This document shows, piece by piece, positions 55,168 to 62,706 of a stretch of DNA of 64,000 nt. A program made the translations under genes and the position numbers. The stretch is from Garicola koreensis (GTDB lineage: Bacteria; Actinomycetota; Actinomycetes; Actinomycetales; Micrococcaceae), in NCBI RefSeq assembly GCF_014195445.1, contig NZ_JACIBT010000001.1, forward strand, positions 434,001-498,000, read 5' to 3'. Within the stretch, counting starts at the first letter, position 1. Each line of letters starts with the position of its first letter. A model generated the notes under the pieces. It ran no database searches. It was not told where the DNA came from and worked only from the letters and a program-made list of their open reading frames with translations.

Positions 55168-55803
55168 TCACCGGTCGGTGAGCCAGGCGACGACGACGTC
55201 ACCAATCATGGAGCGCAGATGGTCACGGTGAGCATCCGCGCCGAGGTCGCGGTCAAAGAGGTACCCGAAGGTGTACTTATTGGCGACCTGGAATACGCAG
55301 TAGGAGCTGATGAGCAGATGCACGTCGACGGCGTCGACGTCGCTGCGGAAATGGCCCTCAGCCCGCCCCCGGGAAAGGATCATGTCCAGCACTCCAACCG
55401 CGGGTTTGCTCAGATCTCGAAGCGCTTCGATCTGACGGATGTAGCGACCGCGGTGGATGTTCTCAATCGCTACCAGCCGGATGAACTCGTCATTGGCCAG
55501 GTGGTGGTCGTAGGTGAGCTCGGCCAACTGGCGCAGTGAGTCGGCCGGAGCCAGCTCATCGACGTGCAGGGTCTGCTCCTTGTCACGGATACCACGGTAG
55601 ACGTTCTCCAGGACGGCAAGGTAAAGCTGCTCCTTGCCTCCGAAGTAGTAGTAGATCATCCGCTTGGTCGTGCGGGTGCGGCGAGCGATCTCATCGATCC
55701 GCGCACCAGAGTATCCGGCATCGGCGAAGACCCCGGTGGCAACCTCCAGCAGTTCAGCCCGAGTGCGAACAGCGTCGCGCTGGCGGATGCGTCGCTCTGT
55801 CAA
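55168..55803 (-). CDS. TetR-family regulator of the shikimate-type cluster
   Basis: A TetR-family repressor of about 211 residues. The helix-turn-helix is GYSGARIDEIARRTRTTKRMIYYYFGGKEQLYLAVLENVY (residues about 29-70). The ligand domain follows, with a TetR_C-like AEGHFRSDVDAVDVHLLISSYC region. The start is a TTG at 55803 with GGAGG 6 nt upstream; no ATG or GTG start gives the family's length. It is the last gene of the cluster, 67 nt after the PTE-family gene. It is the best candidate to bind the operator repeat shared by the two cluster promoters. Confidence 0.88.
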   Translation of the reverse strand: MTERRIRQRDAVRTRAELLEVATGVFADAGYSGARIDEIARRTRTTKRMIYYYFGGKEQLYLAVLENVYRGIRDKEQTLHVDELAPADSLRQLAELTYDHHLANDEFIRLVAIENIHRGRYIRQIEALRDLSKPAVGVLDMILSRGRAEGHFRSDVDAVDVHLLISSYCVFQVANKYTFGYLFDRDLGADAHRDHLRSMIGDVVVAWLTDR

Positions 55804-55870
55804 TGTGAACCTCCGTTTGTCGCCTCGAAGGCTACCAGAACCTCGACCCTGGCTCCCCCAGTCAGCGAGC

Positions 55871-56842
55871 TCACTCTCCCACCAGCACGCGGCGCGGGTT
55901 GTCCACGAGCAGCTGGCGCTCCAGGCGGCTGTCGATTCCGGCGGCGCGCAGCTGCGGCAGGATCGTGGTGTGCAGATGGTCCATTCGCCACTGCGGAGCA
56001 TGCCTGGCTCTCCACGTGGGTGGTGTCATGCGGCTGAACACCGCCGCATCCTGGGAGAGCACGATGTGGTCCTGGTATCCCAGCTCCAGCAGGGTCTGCA
56101 GCGTCCTGAGCCGATCGGCGTCCCGACCCATATGGGTCATGCCGAACCGGTCAAACCCAATGAACGAGCCAGCCTCAGCCAGTTCGCGCAGGTAGCCAAT
56201 ATCGGTCGAGTCGCCGCTGTGGCCTATGACAACCCTGCCCAGAGGCACCCCGAACTGGCCGAGGAGCTGCTGCTGCTCCAGACCGCTGCGGGTCGTAGGG
56301 TCAGAGTGTGTTGTGATCGGCACACCGGTCTGACGCTGAGCCGCGGCCGCGGCGCGGAAGACGCGGGCGACGTCCTCGGTGATCCCCCGGTCATCGGAGG
56401 CGACCTTGATCATGCCCGCCCGGACTGATGTGCCGGCGATCTCAGCTGTGATGTCATTCAGAAACATCTCGGTCAGCGGATCGGGGCCGGTGACCAAACG
56501 GCCCGGCCCGTTGAGCCGGAAGAAGGGGGGCAGGACATCACTGGTGTAGTAGCCGGTGGAGACCACGATCTGCACCGCAGAGTCGTGGACCAGCTGAGCA
56601 ATCCGCCCCACATCGCGGCCGAGCCCGGGGACGGTGAGATCCACGATGGTCTCCACGCCCAGGGCGGAGAGCTGGTCCAGCTGTGCGCGGAGCCTGCTTC
56701 CCACCCGGTCTTCGTCCCACTCCGGGTGCGGAAGGTTCAGGTCCAACTCGGGGTCGCTGACGATCAGGTGTTCGTGGATCAGGGTGGTGCCGAGCTGATC
56801 CGCCGGCACCACCCCGGTCACTGACTCGACGAGCGAGGTCAC
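55871..56842 (-). CDS. phosphotriesterase-family hydrolase
   Basis: A protein of about 323 residues from the phosphotriesterase/lactonase (PTE) family, with a binuclear metal site. The ligands are visible: LIHEHL (HxH), MIKVASDD (the carbamylated Lys), TTHSDP and IGHSGDS (two His), and LSQDAAVF (Asp). Members hydrolyse lactones or phosphotriesters. The GTG at 56842, 4 nt after the dctP stop, is preferred because upstream residues in the frame are not conserved. Its place in a shikimate-type operon suggests a lactone or ester of a cyclic acid as substrate. That is inference. Confidence 0.82.
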   Translation of the reverse strand: MTSLVESVTGVVPADQLGTTLIHEHLIVSDPELDLNLPHPEWDEDRVGSRLRAQLDQLSALGVETIVDLTVPGLGRDVGRIAQLVHDSAVQIVVSTGYYTSDVLPPFFRLNGPGRLVTGPDPLTEMFLNDITAEIAGTSVRAGMIKVASDDRGITEDVARVFRAAAAAQRQTGVPITTHSDPTTRSGLEQQQLLGQFGVPLGRVVIGHSGDSTDIGYLRELAEAGSFIGFDRFGMTHMGRDADRLRTLQTLLELGYQDHIVLSQDAAVFSRMTPPTWRARHAPQWRMDHLHTTILPQLRAAGIDSRLERQLLVDNPRRVLVGE

Positions 56843-56846
56843 CTGC

Positions 56847-57962
56847 TCACTCTGAGGTGCTGCGGATGTCTTCGAAGACCTGCAGCGAGTCACCCTCCAA
56901 TGTGTCCTGCAGGTGGCTGACGGCCTGCTCCTGGAATGCGTCAACGTCTACATCATCGATGATTTCCCACTCATCGCCGGACTCCCACTCCTGCAGAGTG
57001 GCCTCCTCATCCTCGGCGACACAGTTGGTGACCTCAGTCACAGCCGTCTCCACCGCTGCGTTCAGAGCCTCCTGCTGCTCCTCATTGAGGTCATCCCACA
57101 CCTCCGAGATAATCACCAAATTGGTGTTGAGCTGGTGGGCGCTGAGGTTCAGGTAATCCTGCACCTCAGCCAGGCTCTCCGACTCGATGTTCGTCAGCGG
57201 GTTCTCCTGACCGTCCACTGCCCCCTGCTGCAGTGAGAGGTAGAGCTCCTCATAGGCGACTTCGGTGGCGTCAGCCCCGAGCGCTTCGGCGTTCATCAGG
57301 TACTGCGGAGATCCGGGGAAGCGGATCCGCAGACCCTCCAGGTCCTCAGGGGTGCGGATAGGCTGGTTCGACGTGAAGTGCCGGGCCCCGGCAGACCAGG
57401 TGCCCAGGGCGCGCACGCCGGTCTCCGCCGCGAAGTCCTCAATCATCTGTTCGGCCTCGGGGCTGGCCATGTAGTTGGCCAGATGGTCCGGGCCGTCGAA
57501 TGCGTAGGCCGCGTCCAGCACGCTGACGGGCTCATAGACTGCCCCGAGCGCGGAGGCGCCCTGAATGTCGATATCGATGTCGCCGGAAGCAACCGAAGCA
57601 ATGCGGTCGGCATCGCCGCCCAGCTGGCTGGCGCCGTAGATCTCGATGTCTAGGCCGACGTCGGCGGCAGCGACCTCTTCCTGGATGACGTCGGCACCGC
57701 ACCGTGCTTGGGGCTGGTCGTCGTTGTAGCTGTGGGCCAAGGTCAGCGATGTGGCTCCGTTGGTCTGCTCGCCGCCGCCGTCGCCGCCGCCGTCGCCGCC
57801 GCCGTCGCCGCCGCCGTCGCCGCCGTCGCCGCCGCCGTCGCCGCCGCCGTCGCCGCCGCCGTCGTCTGCGCCGTCGTCGTTGCCGCCGCAGGCGACCAGG
57901 GCCAGGGCCGGCAAGGTGAGCAGCGCCGCCCAGCGAGTGCCGTTTCGGGGTGCGTGTGACAT
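56847..57962 (-). CDS. dctP: TRAP transporter solute-binding lipoprotein
   Basis: A TRAP-type solute receptor of about 371 residues. The N-terminal signal with lipobox LALVAC (Cys about residue 25) marks a surface lipoprotein. A linker of (GGGD)n units follows to about residue 66. The binding domain then starts with SLTLAHSYNDDQP and contains GLRIRFPGSPQYLMNAEALGA, where a conserved Arg usually holds a carboxylate. That fits a shikimate-like acid. The ATG at 57962 has AAAGGA upstream; one 5 codons earlier lacks a site. It lies between the shikimate dehydrogenase and PTE-family genes. Confidence 0.9.
   Translation of the reverse strand: MSHAPRNGTRWAALLTLPALALVACGGNDDGADDGGGDGGGDGGGDGGDGGGDGGGDGGGDGGGEQTNGATSLTLAHSYNDDQPQARCGADVIQEEVAAADVGLDIEIYGASQLGGDADRIASVASGDIDIDIQGASALGAVYEPVSVLDAAYAFDGPDHLANYMASPEAEQMIEDFAAETGVRALGTWSAGARHFTSNQPIRTPEDLEGLRIRFPGSPQYLMNAEALGADATEVAYEELYLSLQQGAVDGQENPLTNIESESLAEVQDYLNLSAHQLNTNLVIISEVWDDLNEEQQEALNAAVETAVTEVTNCVAEDEEATLQEWESGDEWEIIDDVDVDAFQEQAVSHLQDTLEGDSLQVFEDIRSTSE
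57770..57861. repeat. (GGGD)n-coding tandem repeat in dctP
   Basis: About 90 bp of nearly perfect GCCGCCGTC-based units, mostly 12 bp, with one 9-bp unit. The minus strand encodes Gly-Gly-Gly-Asp repeats that join the lipid anchor to the binding domain. Units are multiples of 3 bp, so copy changes keep the frame but alter linker length. Confidence 0.85.
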
Positions 57963-57976
57963 GGTGATTCCTTTCA

Positions 57977-58867
57977 TTAGTGAACAGGCTGTGAGGAGTT
58001 CTCAGCAGCTACAAGGTGCTTCAGGTGAGTAAGCATGGCAGAGCGGTCCGCGATTTTGCCGGTGAAGAGTTCAAAGGCATCGGCTGCCTGGTGCATCGCC
58101 ATACCCAGGCCCGAGATCGTGCGGCATCCCCGGTGCCGGGCAGTCAGCAGCAGCTCGGTCTCCACGGGCCGATAGACGACGTCGCAGACCCACAGCGGGG
58201 GCCGCAGCAGGTTCGCATCCACGGCGGAGCCGGGGTGGTCGGCCATGCCGATCGGGGTGGCGTTGATCAGGCCCTGGGCCAGTGGCAGCAGGCTGGGCAG
58301 CGCGTCGACGGAAGCGGCATCCACAGCTTGGTGATGCAGTGCAGAAATGTTGTTGGCCAGGTCCCGGGCCCGGTGGGGATCGGCGTCGACGATGGTGAGG
58401 TGTTCGGCCCCTCGCATAGCCACAGCATGGGATACGGCGGATCCGGCACCCCCGGCGCCGATCAGCACGATCCGACCCAGTGGTTCGCTTCCCAGCGCGT
58501 CGTCCAGGGCAGCCCGGAAGCCGGAGACGTCGGTGTTATGGCCGATCAGCCGGCCGTTCTGCCAGCGCACAGTATTGACGGCACCCACCATGTGCGCGCT
58601 CGTCGACATCTCGTCCAACAGTGAAAGGGCGGTCTGCTTGACCGGATAGGTCAGGTTCAGTCCGTCGAAGCCGAAGGCGCGTGCGCTGCGGATCAGTTCC
58701 ATCAGTCTTTGCCGCGGATCATTGTCCGGACTGAACTCAATGGTGCGGTACAGGTACCGCAGACCCTGGCGGGCCCCTTCCATCTCATGCATCGGCGGAG
58801 TCAGTGAGGGGCCTACCCCGTGGCCGATGAGTCCGATCAGAACTGAACGGTTCAGCGTGGTGGTCAC
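57977..58867 (-). CDS. catabolic shikimate/quinate dehydrogenase
   Basis: A 296-residue shikimate dehydrogenase. The N terminus GLIGHGVGPSLTPPMHEMEG follows the SLTPxMHE pattern of catabolic quinate/shikimate dehydrogenases rather than the SPxxHN of biosynthetic AroE. Catalytic Lys and Asp lie in LTYPVKQ and GHNTDVSGF. The cofactor loop GAGGAGSAV is followed by TIVDADPHRA, where an Asp suggests NAD use. The GTG start overlaps the dctM stop by 4 nt. It would oxidise shikimate to 3-dehydroshikimate for QuiC. Dual quinate activity is possible. Confidence 0.88.
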   Translation of the reverse strand: MTTTLNRSVLIGLIGHGVGPSLTPPMHEMEGARQGLRYLYRTIEFSPDNDPRQRLMELIRSARAFGFDGLNLTYPVKQTALSLLDEMSTSAHMVGAVNTVRWQNGRLIGHNTDVSGFRAALDDALGSEPLGRIVLIGAGGAGSAVSHAVAMRGAEHLTIVDADPHRARDLANNISALHHQAVDAASVDALPSLLPLAQGLINATPIGMADHPGSAVDANLLRPPLWVCDVVYRPVETELLLTARHRGCRTISGLGMAMHQAADAFELFTGKIADRSAMLTHLKHLVAAENSSQPVH

Positions 58868-60138
58868 AGTCCCAGCACCTCCGGCAGGTAGAGGACCGCA
58901 TCCGGGAAGAGGACGGCTAGGACAGTGACGATCACGATTGGTGCCAGGAAGGGCAAGGCCCCTTTGAAGACCTCGCCGACCTTGGTGTCAGAGACGGCCG
59001 CGGTGACGAAGAGCACCGTGCCCACCGGAGGGGTCAGCAGGCCGATCATCAGCGAAAGAATGAGTACCACGCCCAACGCGATCGGGTCGATGCCGTACTG
59101 CTGCGCGATCGGCAGCAGCACGGGAACCACGAGCACCAGAACTGCGGTCGCGTCGATGACAGTGCCGAGCACCAGCATCAGCAGCATCACCAGAAGCAGG
59201 AAGACGGTGGGGCTTTCGGTGAGCGACAGCAGCTGCTCCGTCAGCATCTGTGGAAGACGTTCCCGGGCGAGGATGTAGCCCAGCAGTGCTGCTGCGGCAA
59301 CGATGATCATGATGGCACCGGTGGTCATGACGGTCTCGCGGATGGCCGAAAGCAGTCCGCGCCATGTCAGTGACCGCCCAATGAGCGCGATCAGCAGCAC
59401 ATAGGCGACTGCGACGCCGGCCGCTTCGGTCGGTGTGAAGAGTCCGCCGAGGATTCCTCCGAGGATGATCACGGGGGTCAGGATCGGCAGCAGGATGCCC
59501 TTGGAGGTGGAGATCAGTGTGGCGAGGTCGAACGTCTCTCGAGAGACGTTGGGCTCGCGCTTGAGCATCAGCCAGACGACGACGCACAGGCCTACGGCCA
59601 CCAGCAGAGCCGGAACGACAGCTGCGGCGAAGAGCGCACCGGTGGAGGTTGCCGCCAGGCCGGCGAAGATGACTGCGGGAATGCTGGGCGGCATCACCGG
59701 CGCGATCAGCGAGGAGGTGGAGGAGATGCCGGTGGCGAACCGGCGACTGTAGCCGTTGCGCACCATCGTAGGGATCTGGACCTTGCCCAGGGCGGCTGAA
59801 TCGGCGACTGCTGATCCGCTCATCCAGGAGAAGCCGACGCTGACCCCGACGGTGACATATCCCAGGCTCCCCCGCACCCGGGCAAGCAGCGCCATGGCGA
59901 AGTTGAAGAGCCGGTCTGCGATCCCGGCGTGATTGGCCAGCGCTCCCAGGAAGATGAACAGCGGAACCGCCAGCAGCGGGAAGCTCTGCGCCGCGGCGGC
60001 GACCTGTCGCAGGCTCATCCCGGAGGACTGTCCGTCGATGAGCATGTACACCAGGGAGGGTCCGAGGAAGGCGAATGCCACAGGCACCCGAAGGAGAAGC
60101 AGAATGGCGATGCTTGCCGCCAGCAGCAGGAGGGTCAC
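58864..60138 (-). CDS. dctM: TRAP transporter large membrane subunit
   Basis: A 424-residue DctM-type subunit, the main transmembrane channel of a TRAP transporter, with about 12 hydrophobic segments. Typical stretches are present: VPLFIFLGALANHAGIADRLF, SGSAVADSAALGKVQIPTM and PPVGTVLFVTAAVS. The GTG start overlaps the dctQ stop by 4 nt, and the stop overlaps the dehydrogenase start, so dctQ-dctM-dehydrogenase are translationally coupled. A 20-bp perfect palindrome lies inside the gene at 59531-59550. Confidence 0.95.
   Translation of the reverse strand: MTLLLLAASIAILLLLRVPVAFAFLGPSLVYMLIDGQSSGMSLRQVAAAAQSFPLLAVPLFIFLGALANHAGIADRLFNFAMALLARVRGSLGYVTVGVSVGFSWMSGSAVADSAALGKVQIPTMVRNGYSRRFATGISSTSSLIAPVMPPSIPAVIFAGLAATSTGALFAAAVVPALLVAVGLCVVVWLMLKREPNVSRETFDLATLISTSKGILLPILTPVIILGGILGGLFTPTEAAGVAVAYVLLIALIGRSLTWRGLLSAIRETVMTTGAIMIIVAAAALLGYILARERLPQMLTEQLLSLTESPTVFLLLVMLLMLVLGTVIDATAVLVLVVPVLLPIAQQYGIDPIALGVVLILSLMIGLLTPPVGTVLFVTAAVSDTKVGEVFKGALPFLAPIVIVTVLAVLFPDAVLYLPEVLGL
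59531..59550. other. perfect 20-bp palindrome inside dctM
   Basis: AACGTCTCTCGAGAGACGTT is its own reverse complement. It encodes NVSRET-like residues of DctM on the minus strand. It is not the parS sequence. It may be chance or a protein site. Confidence 0.4.
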
Positions 60139-60671
60139 TGGGTCTGCACCTCCGAGGGATGTGTGGGGTCTGAGGGCAGCACCGGGCCGTGCAGAGTGAT
60201 GTCTGCGGCGCTGAGCAGCGAACGCAGCACGGTGCTGATCATGCCCACCAGCACGGGGATGTAGACCAGTGCCATGGACATGCCCAGTACTGGGGAGCGC
60301 AGGATTCCCTGGGTCTGGACTAGGGTCAAGGCTTCCACGGCCAGACCGGTTGCAACTGCTGCCACAACGAGCAGAGCAAAGATCTGCACGGTGCGCACCA
60401 GCTGTGGACGCGGAAGAATGTCCACGACCTCCAGGGTGATGTGGCCGCGGTGGGTGATCAGCACCCCGGCCACCGAGAAGGTGAGCCAGAGGAGCGCGAA
60501 CCGTGAGACTTCCCCGGTCCAGGCGATGCTTTCTCCCGGCAGGTGGCGCTGGGCGGCCTGGATGCCGATCAGTACGAAGATGGTGAGCAGCATCAGAGCG
60601 CCCAGACTGATTTCTGCGGCCGTGAGGACTTTGCCGGCTCGCCGCAGCACGGTGCGGAGCGGAGAACTCAT
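60135..60671 (-). CDS. dctQ: TRAP transporter small membrane subunit
   Basis: A 178-residue DctQ-type subunit with four hydrophobic segments. The family motif region is WTGEVSRFALLWLTFSVAGVLITHRGHITLE. It pairs with DctM to form the membrane part of the transporter. AAGGAG lies 5 nt before the ATG. Its own promoter with the cluster operator sits about 60 nt upstream, between it and quiC. It may therefore be expressed both from this promoter and by read-through from quiC. Confidence 0.9.
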   Translation of the reverse strand: MSSPLRTVLRRAGKVLTAAEISLGALMLLTIFVLIGIQAAQRHLPGESIAWTGEVSRFALLWLTFSVAGVLITHRGHITLEVVDILPRPQLVRTVQIFALLVVAAVATGLAVEALTLVQTQGILRSPVLGMSMALVYIPVLVGMISTVLRSLLSAADITLHGPVLPSDPTHPSEVQTQ

Positions 60672-60730
60672 GCGACTCCTTGATTCTCTGGTCAGCAGTG
60701 GGTGAGCTGGGTCACCATGGTGTCGGTATG

Positions 60731-60759
60731 AACGTACCGGGTATTACATTAGACGTCAA
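60731..60759 (-). promoter_or_regulatory. dctQ promoter with operator repeat
   Basis: On the minus strand TTGACG (plus 60754-60759), a 17-bp spacer and TACGTT (plus 60731-60736) form a promoter. AATGTA-N8-TACGTT (plus 60731-60750) is an inverted repeat with one mismatch that overlaps spacer and -10. The same repeat is found at the quiC promoter. Confidence 0.75.
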
Positions 60760-60791
60760 TATTTCGCTGCGAATCTGTGCCGGCGGCTTGC

Positions 60792-62570
60792 TCAGCTGAG
60801 GAGGGAGCGCTGAGCGGCCAGACGCACAGGCGCATTTGGGGCGCCGTATCCGTCATACTGGCCGCGGCGTTCCACCATCTCCAGGAAGAAGTCACCGATG
60901 GTGGGGGTGTAGAAGTGGATGAACTCGCCGGCATCGTCCTGATCGTAGAGCAGGTCGAGATCCTTCAGCCGATGAATGAAGTCTGGGGCCAGCGGGAACC
61001 GAGCGGCCAAGTCGTCGTAGTAGTTGTCCGGCACGGCCAGGAACTGCAGGCCTCGGGAGCGCGCGTCGGCGGCCACCGCGATGATGTCGTCACAGGCCAG
61101 GGCGATGTGCCGCGGCGGTACCGGTGCAGTGGGTGGAGCGAGGTTGAGCGGCAGCCGCACAATGCGGTCGGCGGTATGCATCACCTGGCTCCTGACCAGT
61201 CCCAGCGGCCCGGGGACTTCGGCGGCCGGGGTGGCCTCCAAGCCCAGCACGCTGGTCGCGAAGAGCACAGCTTCTTCGAAGTCCTGCCAAGGATAGGAGA
61301 GATTGACGTGGTCGATGGTGCCGGAGTCACCGTTGGGCGCCAAGCCGCCTTCAAACTCCGAGATCCAGCCGTCCGGGCCGATCTGATCATTCCAGAAGAT
61401 CTCCGTGCCGTCCGGCGAAGAGACCCCCCGTAGATTCTGCTCGCCGGTGGAGGTATTGCGGAAGACCGGTGGGGCTCCCAAGGCTTCGGCCCGCTCAGCG
61501 GCCGGAGCGCTGTCTGCGACCTCCAGGCCCAGCCCGGCGATCTTGGGGGTTTGCAGCTTGGGCTGCTCGTTGAGGATGATCCGCGCCTCGCCGTAGGACC
61601 AGAGGCGGACGGGCTTACGCCGATGTCGGCCGCGGAAGGCAAACCCGAGCTGGTCCATCAGATGATCCACCTCAGCCAAGTCGACTCCGGCGATCTCGAC
61701 GAAATCGATGGCCCGCGGGGGCTGCGCCGCAGGCAGGATGCTCTGGCGGCGGTGATCCAGGGCAGCAGCCTGGTCCGCCAACCACGTGAGCGAACGCTGA
61801 GCGTGGGCCGCCGTGCGGTAGACGTCGGTCTGCCGGAAGGTGTCGTTGAAGACCTCCAGCGACAGCGGACCGCGGTAGCCCGCGCGCAGAACATGGAACA
61901 GGAACTGGGCAAGGTCGAAGGCACCCTCCCCCGGGAACAGTCGGTGGTGCCGACTCCAGGACAGCAGGTCCATATCCAGTTGGGGGGCATCGGCCAGTTG
62001 GAGGAAGAAGATCTTCTCCCCCTCGATCTGTTCGATGCCTGCCGGGTCGTGCCCGCGGGAGAGGATGTGAAAGCTGTCGAGGCAGGTGCCGAGGTTGGGG
62101 CGGTCTGCCGCCTGGACCAGGCGCCAGGCGTGCCTGTAGTCACTGACGTACCGGCCCCAGGCCAGCGCCTCATAGGCGATGCGAACCCCGTACTCAGCCG
62201 CAGCGTCGGCAAGCTCTCCCAGCTGCCGGGCCGCCACCTGGTCGTCATCGATGCTCGCGGTGCCAGCATTGCTGCAGACCAGCATCAGGTCAGCGCCGAG
62301 ACGGTTCATGGTGCGGAATTTCTCCCGAGCGCGCCTGAGGTTCTCCTCGAAGACCTCATCCTCCACGCCCTCTGCGTCACGGAAAGGCTGAAACATGTCG
62401 ATCCTCAGACCCAGTCGCTGACACAGGGCGCGGATCTCTTCGGGGGATTCGTAAGCGACTGTGAGGTCTGCATCCATGATCTCGACGCCGTCGAAACCTG
62501 CTTTCGCGCAGGCGTGCAGTTTCTCTGTGAGGCTGCCCGACAGGCAGACGGATGCGATCGAGGTCACCAT
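60792..62570 (-). CDS. quiC: QuiC-type 3-dehydroshikimate dehydratase/HPPD-like fusion
   Basis: A 592-residue fusion. Residues 1-270 are a xylose isomerase-like TIM barrel, the bacterial 3-dehydroshikimate dehydratase that makes protocatechuate. Metal ligands are visible as Glu134 (AYEALAWG), Asp165 (CLDSFH), Gln191 (FLQLADAP) and Glu239 (SLEVFND). Residues about 290-592 are a 4-hydroxyphenylpyruvate dioxygenase-like VOC domain that keeps two His (IDHVNLSYP, PRHIALAC) and a Glu (FFLEMVER). This matches the QuiC1 architecture known from Pseudomonas. The ATG is 7 nt after the -10 element (leaderless). It is the first gene of the cluster. Confidence 0.93.
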   Translation of the reverse strand: MVTSIASVCLSGSLTEKLHACAKAGFDGVEIMDADLTVAYESPEEIRALCQRLGLRIDMFQPFRDAEGVEDEVFEENLRRAREKFRTMNRLGADLMLVCSNAGTASIDDDQVAARQLGELADAAAEYGVRIAYEALAWGRYVSDYRHAWRLVQAADRPNLGTCLDSFHILSRGHDPAGIEQIEGEKIFFLQLADAPQLDMDLLSWSRHHRLFPGEGAFDLAQFLFHVLRAGYRGPLSLEVFNDTFRQTDVYRTAAHAQRSLTWLADQAAALDHRRQSILPAAQPPRAIDFVEIAGVDLAEVDHLMDQLGFAFRGRHRRKPVRLWSYGEARIILNEQPKLQTPKIAGLGLEVADSAPAAERAEALGAPPVFRNTSTGEQNLRGVSSPDGTEIFWNDQIGPDGWISEFEGGLAPNGDSGTIDHVNLSYPWQDFEEAVLFATSVLGLEATPAAEVPGPLGLVRSQVMHTADRIVRLPLNLAPPTAPVPPRHIALACDDIIAVAADARSRGLQFLAVPDNYYDDLAARFPLAPDFIHRLKDLDLLYDQDDAGEFIHFYTPTIGDFFLEMVERRGQYDGYGAPNAPVRLAAQRSLLS

Positions 62571-62577
62571 GGCCCGG

Positions 62578-62606
62578 AATGTACCAAAGATTACATTAGC
62601 GGTCTA
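62578..62606 (-). promoter_or_regulatory. quiC promoter with operator repeat
   Basis: On the minus strand TAGACC (plus 62601-62606), a 17-bp spacer and TACATT (plus 62578-62583) form a promoter. AATGTA-N8-TACATT (plus 62578-62597) is a perfect inverted repeat over the -10. It shares CTAATGTAAT and GGTAC with the dctQ promoter. Confidence 0.75.
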
Positions 62607-62706
62607 CGCTCGCGCTGTTCGCCCCGAGGGCGGTCCTCCCCCGGGAGGTCTCCCCCGCTGTGGGGAAACCGTCTGGATCCAGGTTTGGTGACTATGCTGT
62701 GTCTCC

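Noticed and set aside
57770-57861. CRISPR-like array
   Set aside because: The units are short and contiguous with no spacers, and they are coding.
57704-57959. Arg-rich, Ala-rich and Pro-rich frames through the dctP repeat
   Set aside because: They are translations of a 12-bp repeat in wrong frames. The (GGGD)n linker of DctP explains the DNA.
59531-59550. parS-like centromere site
   Set aside because: It encodes NVSRET as many parS-bearing genes do, but the bases do not match the parS consensus (TGTTTCACGTGAAACA).
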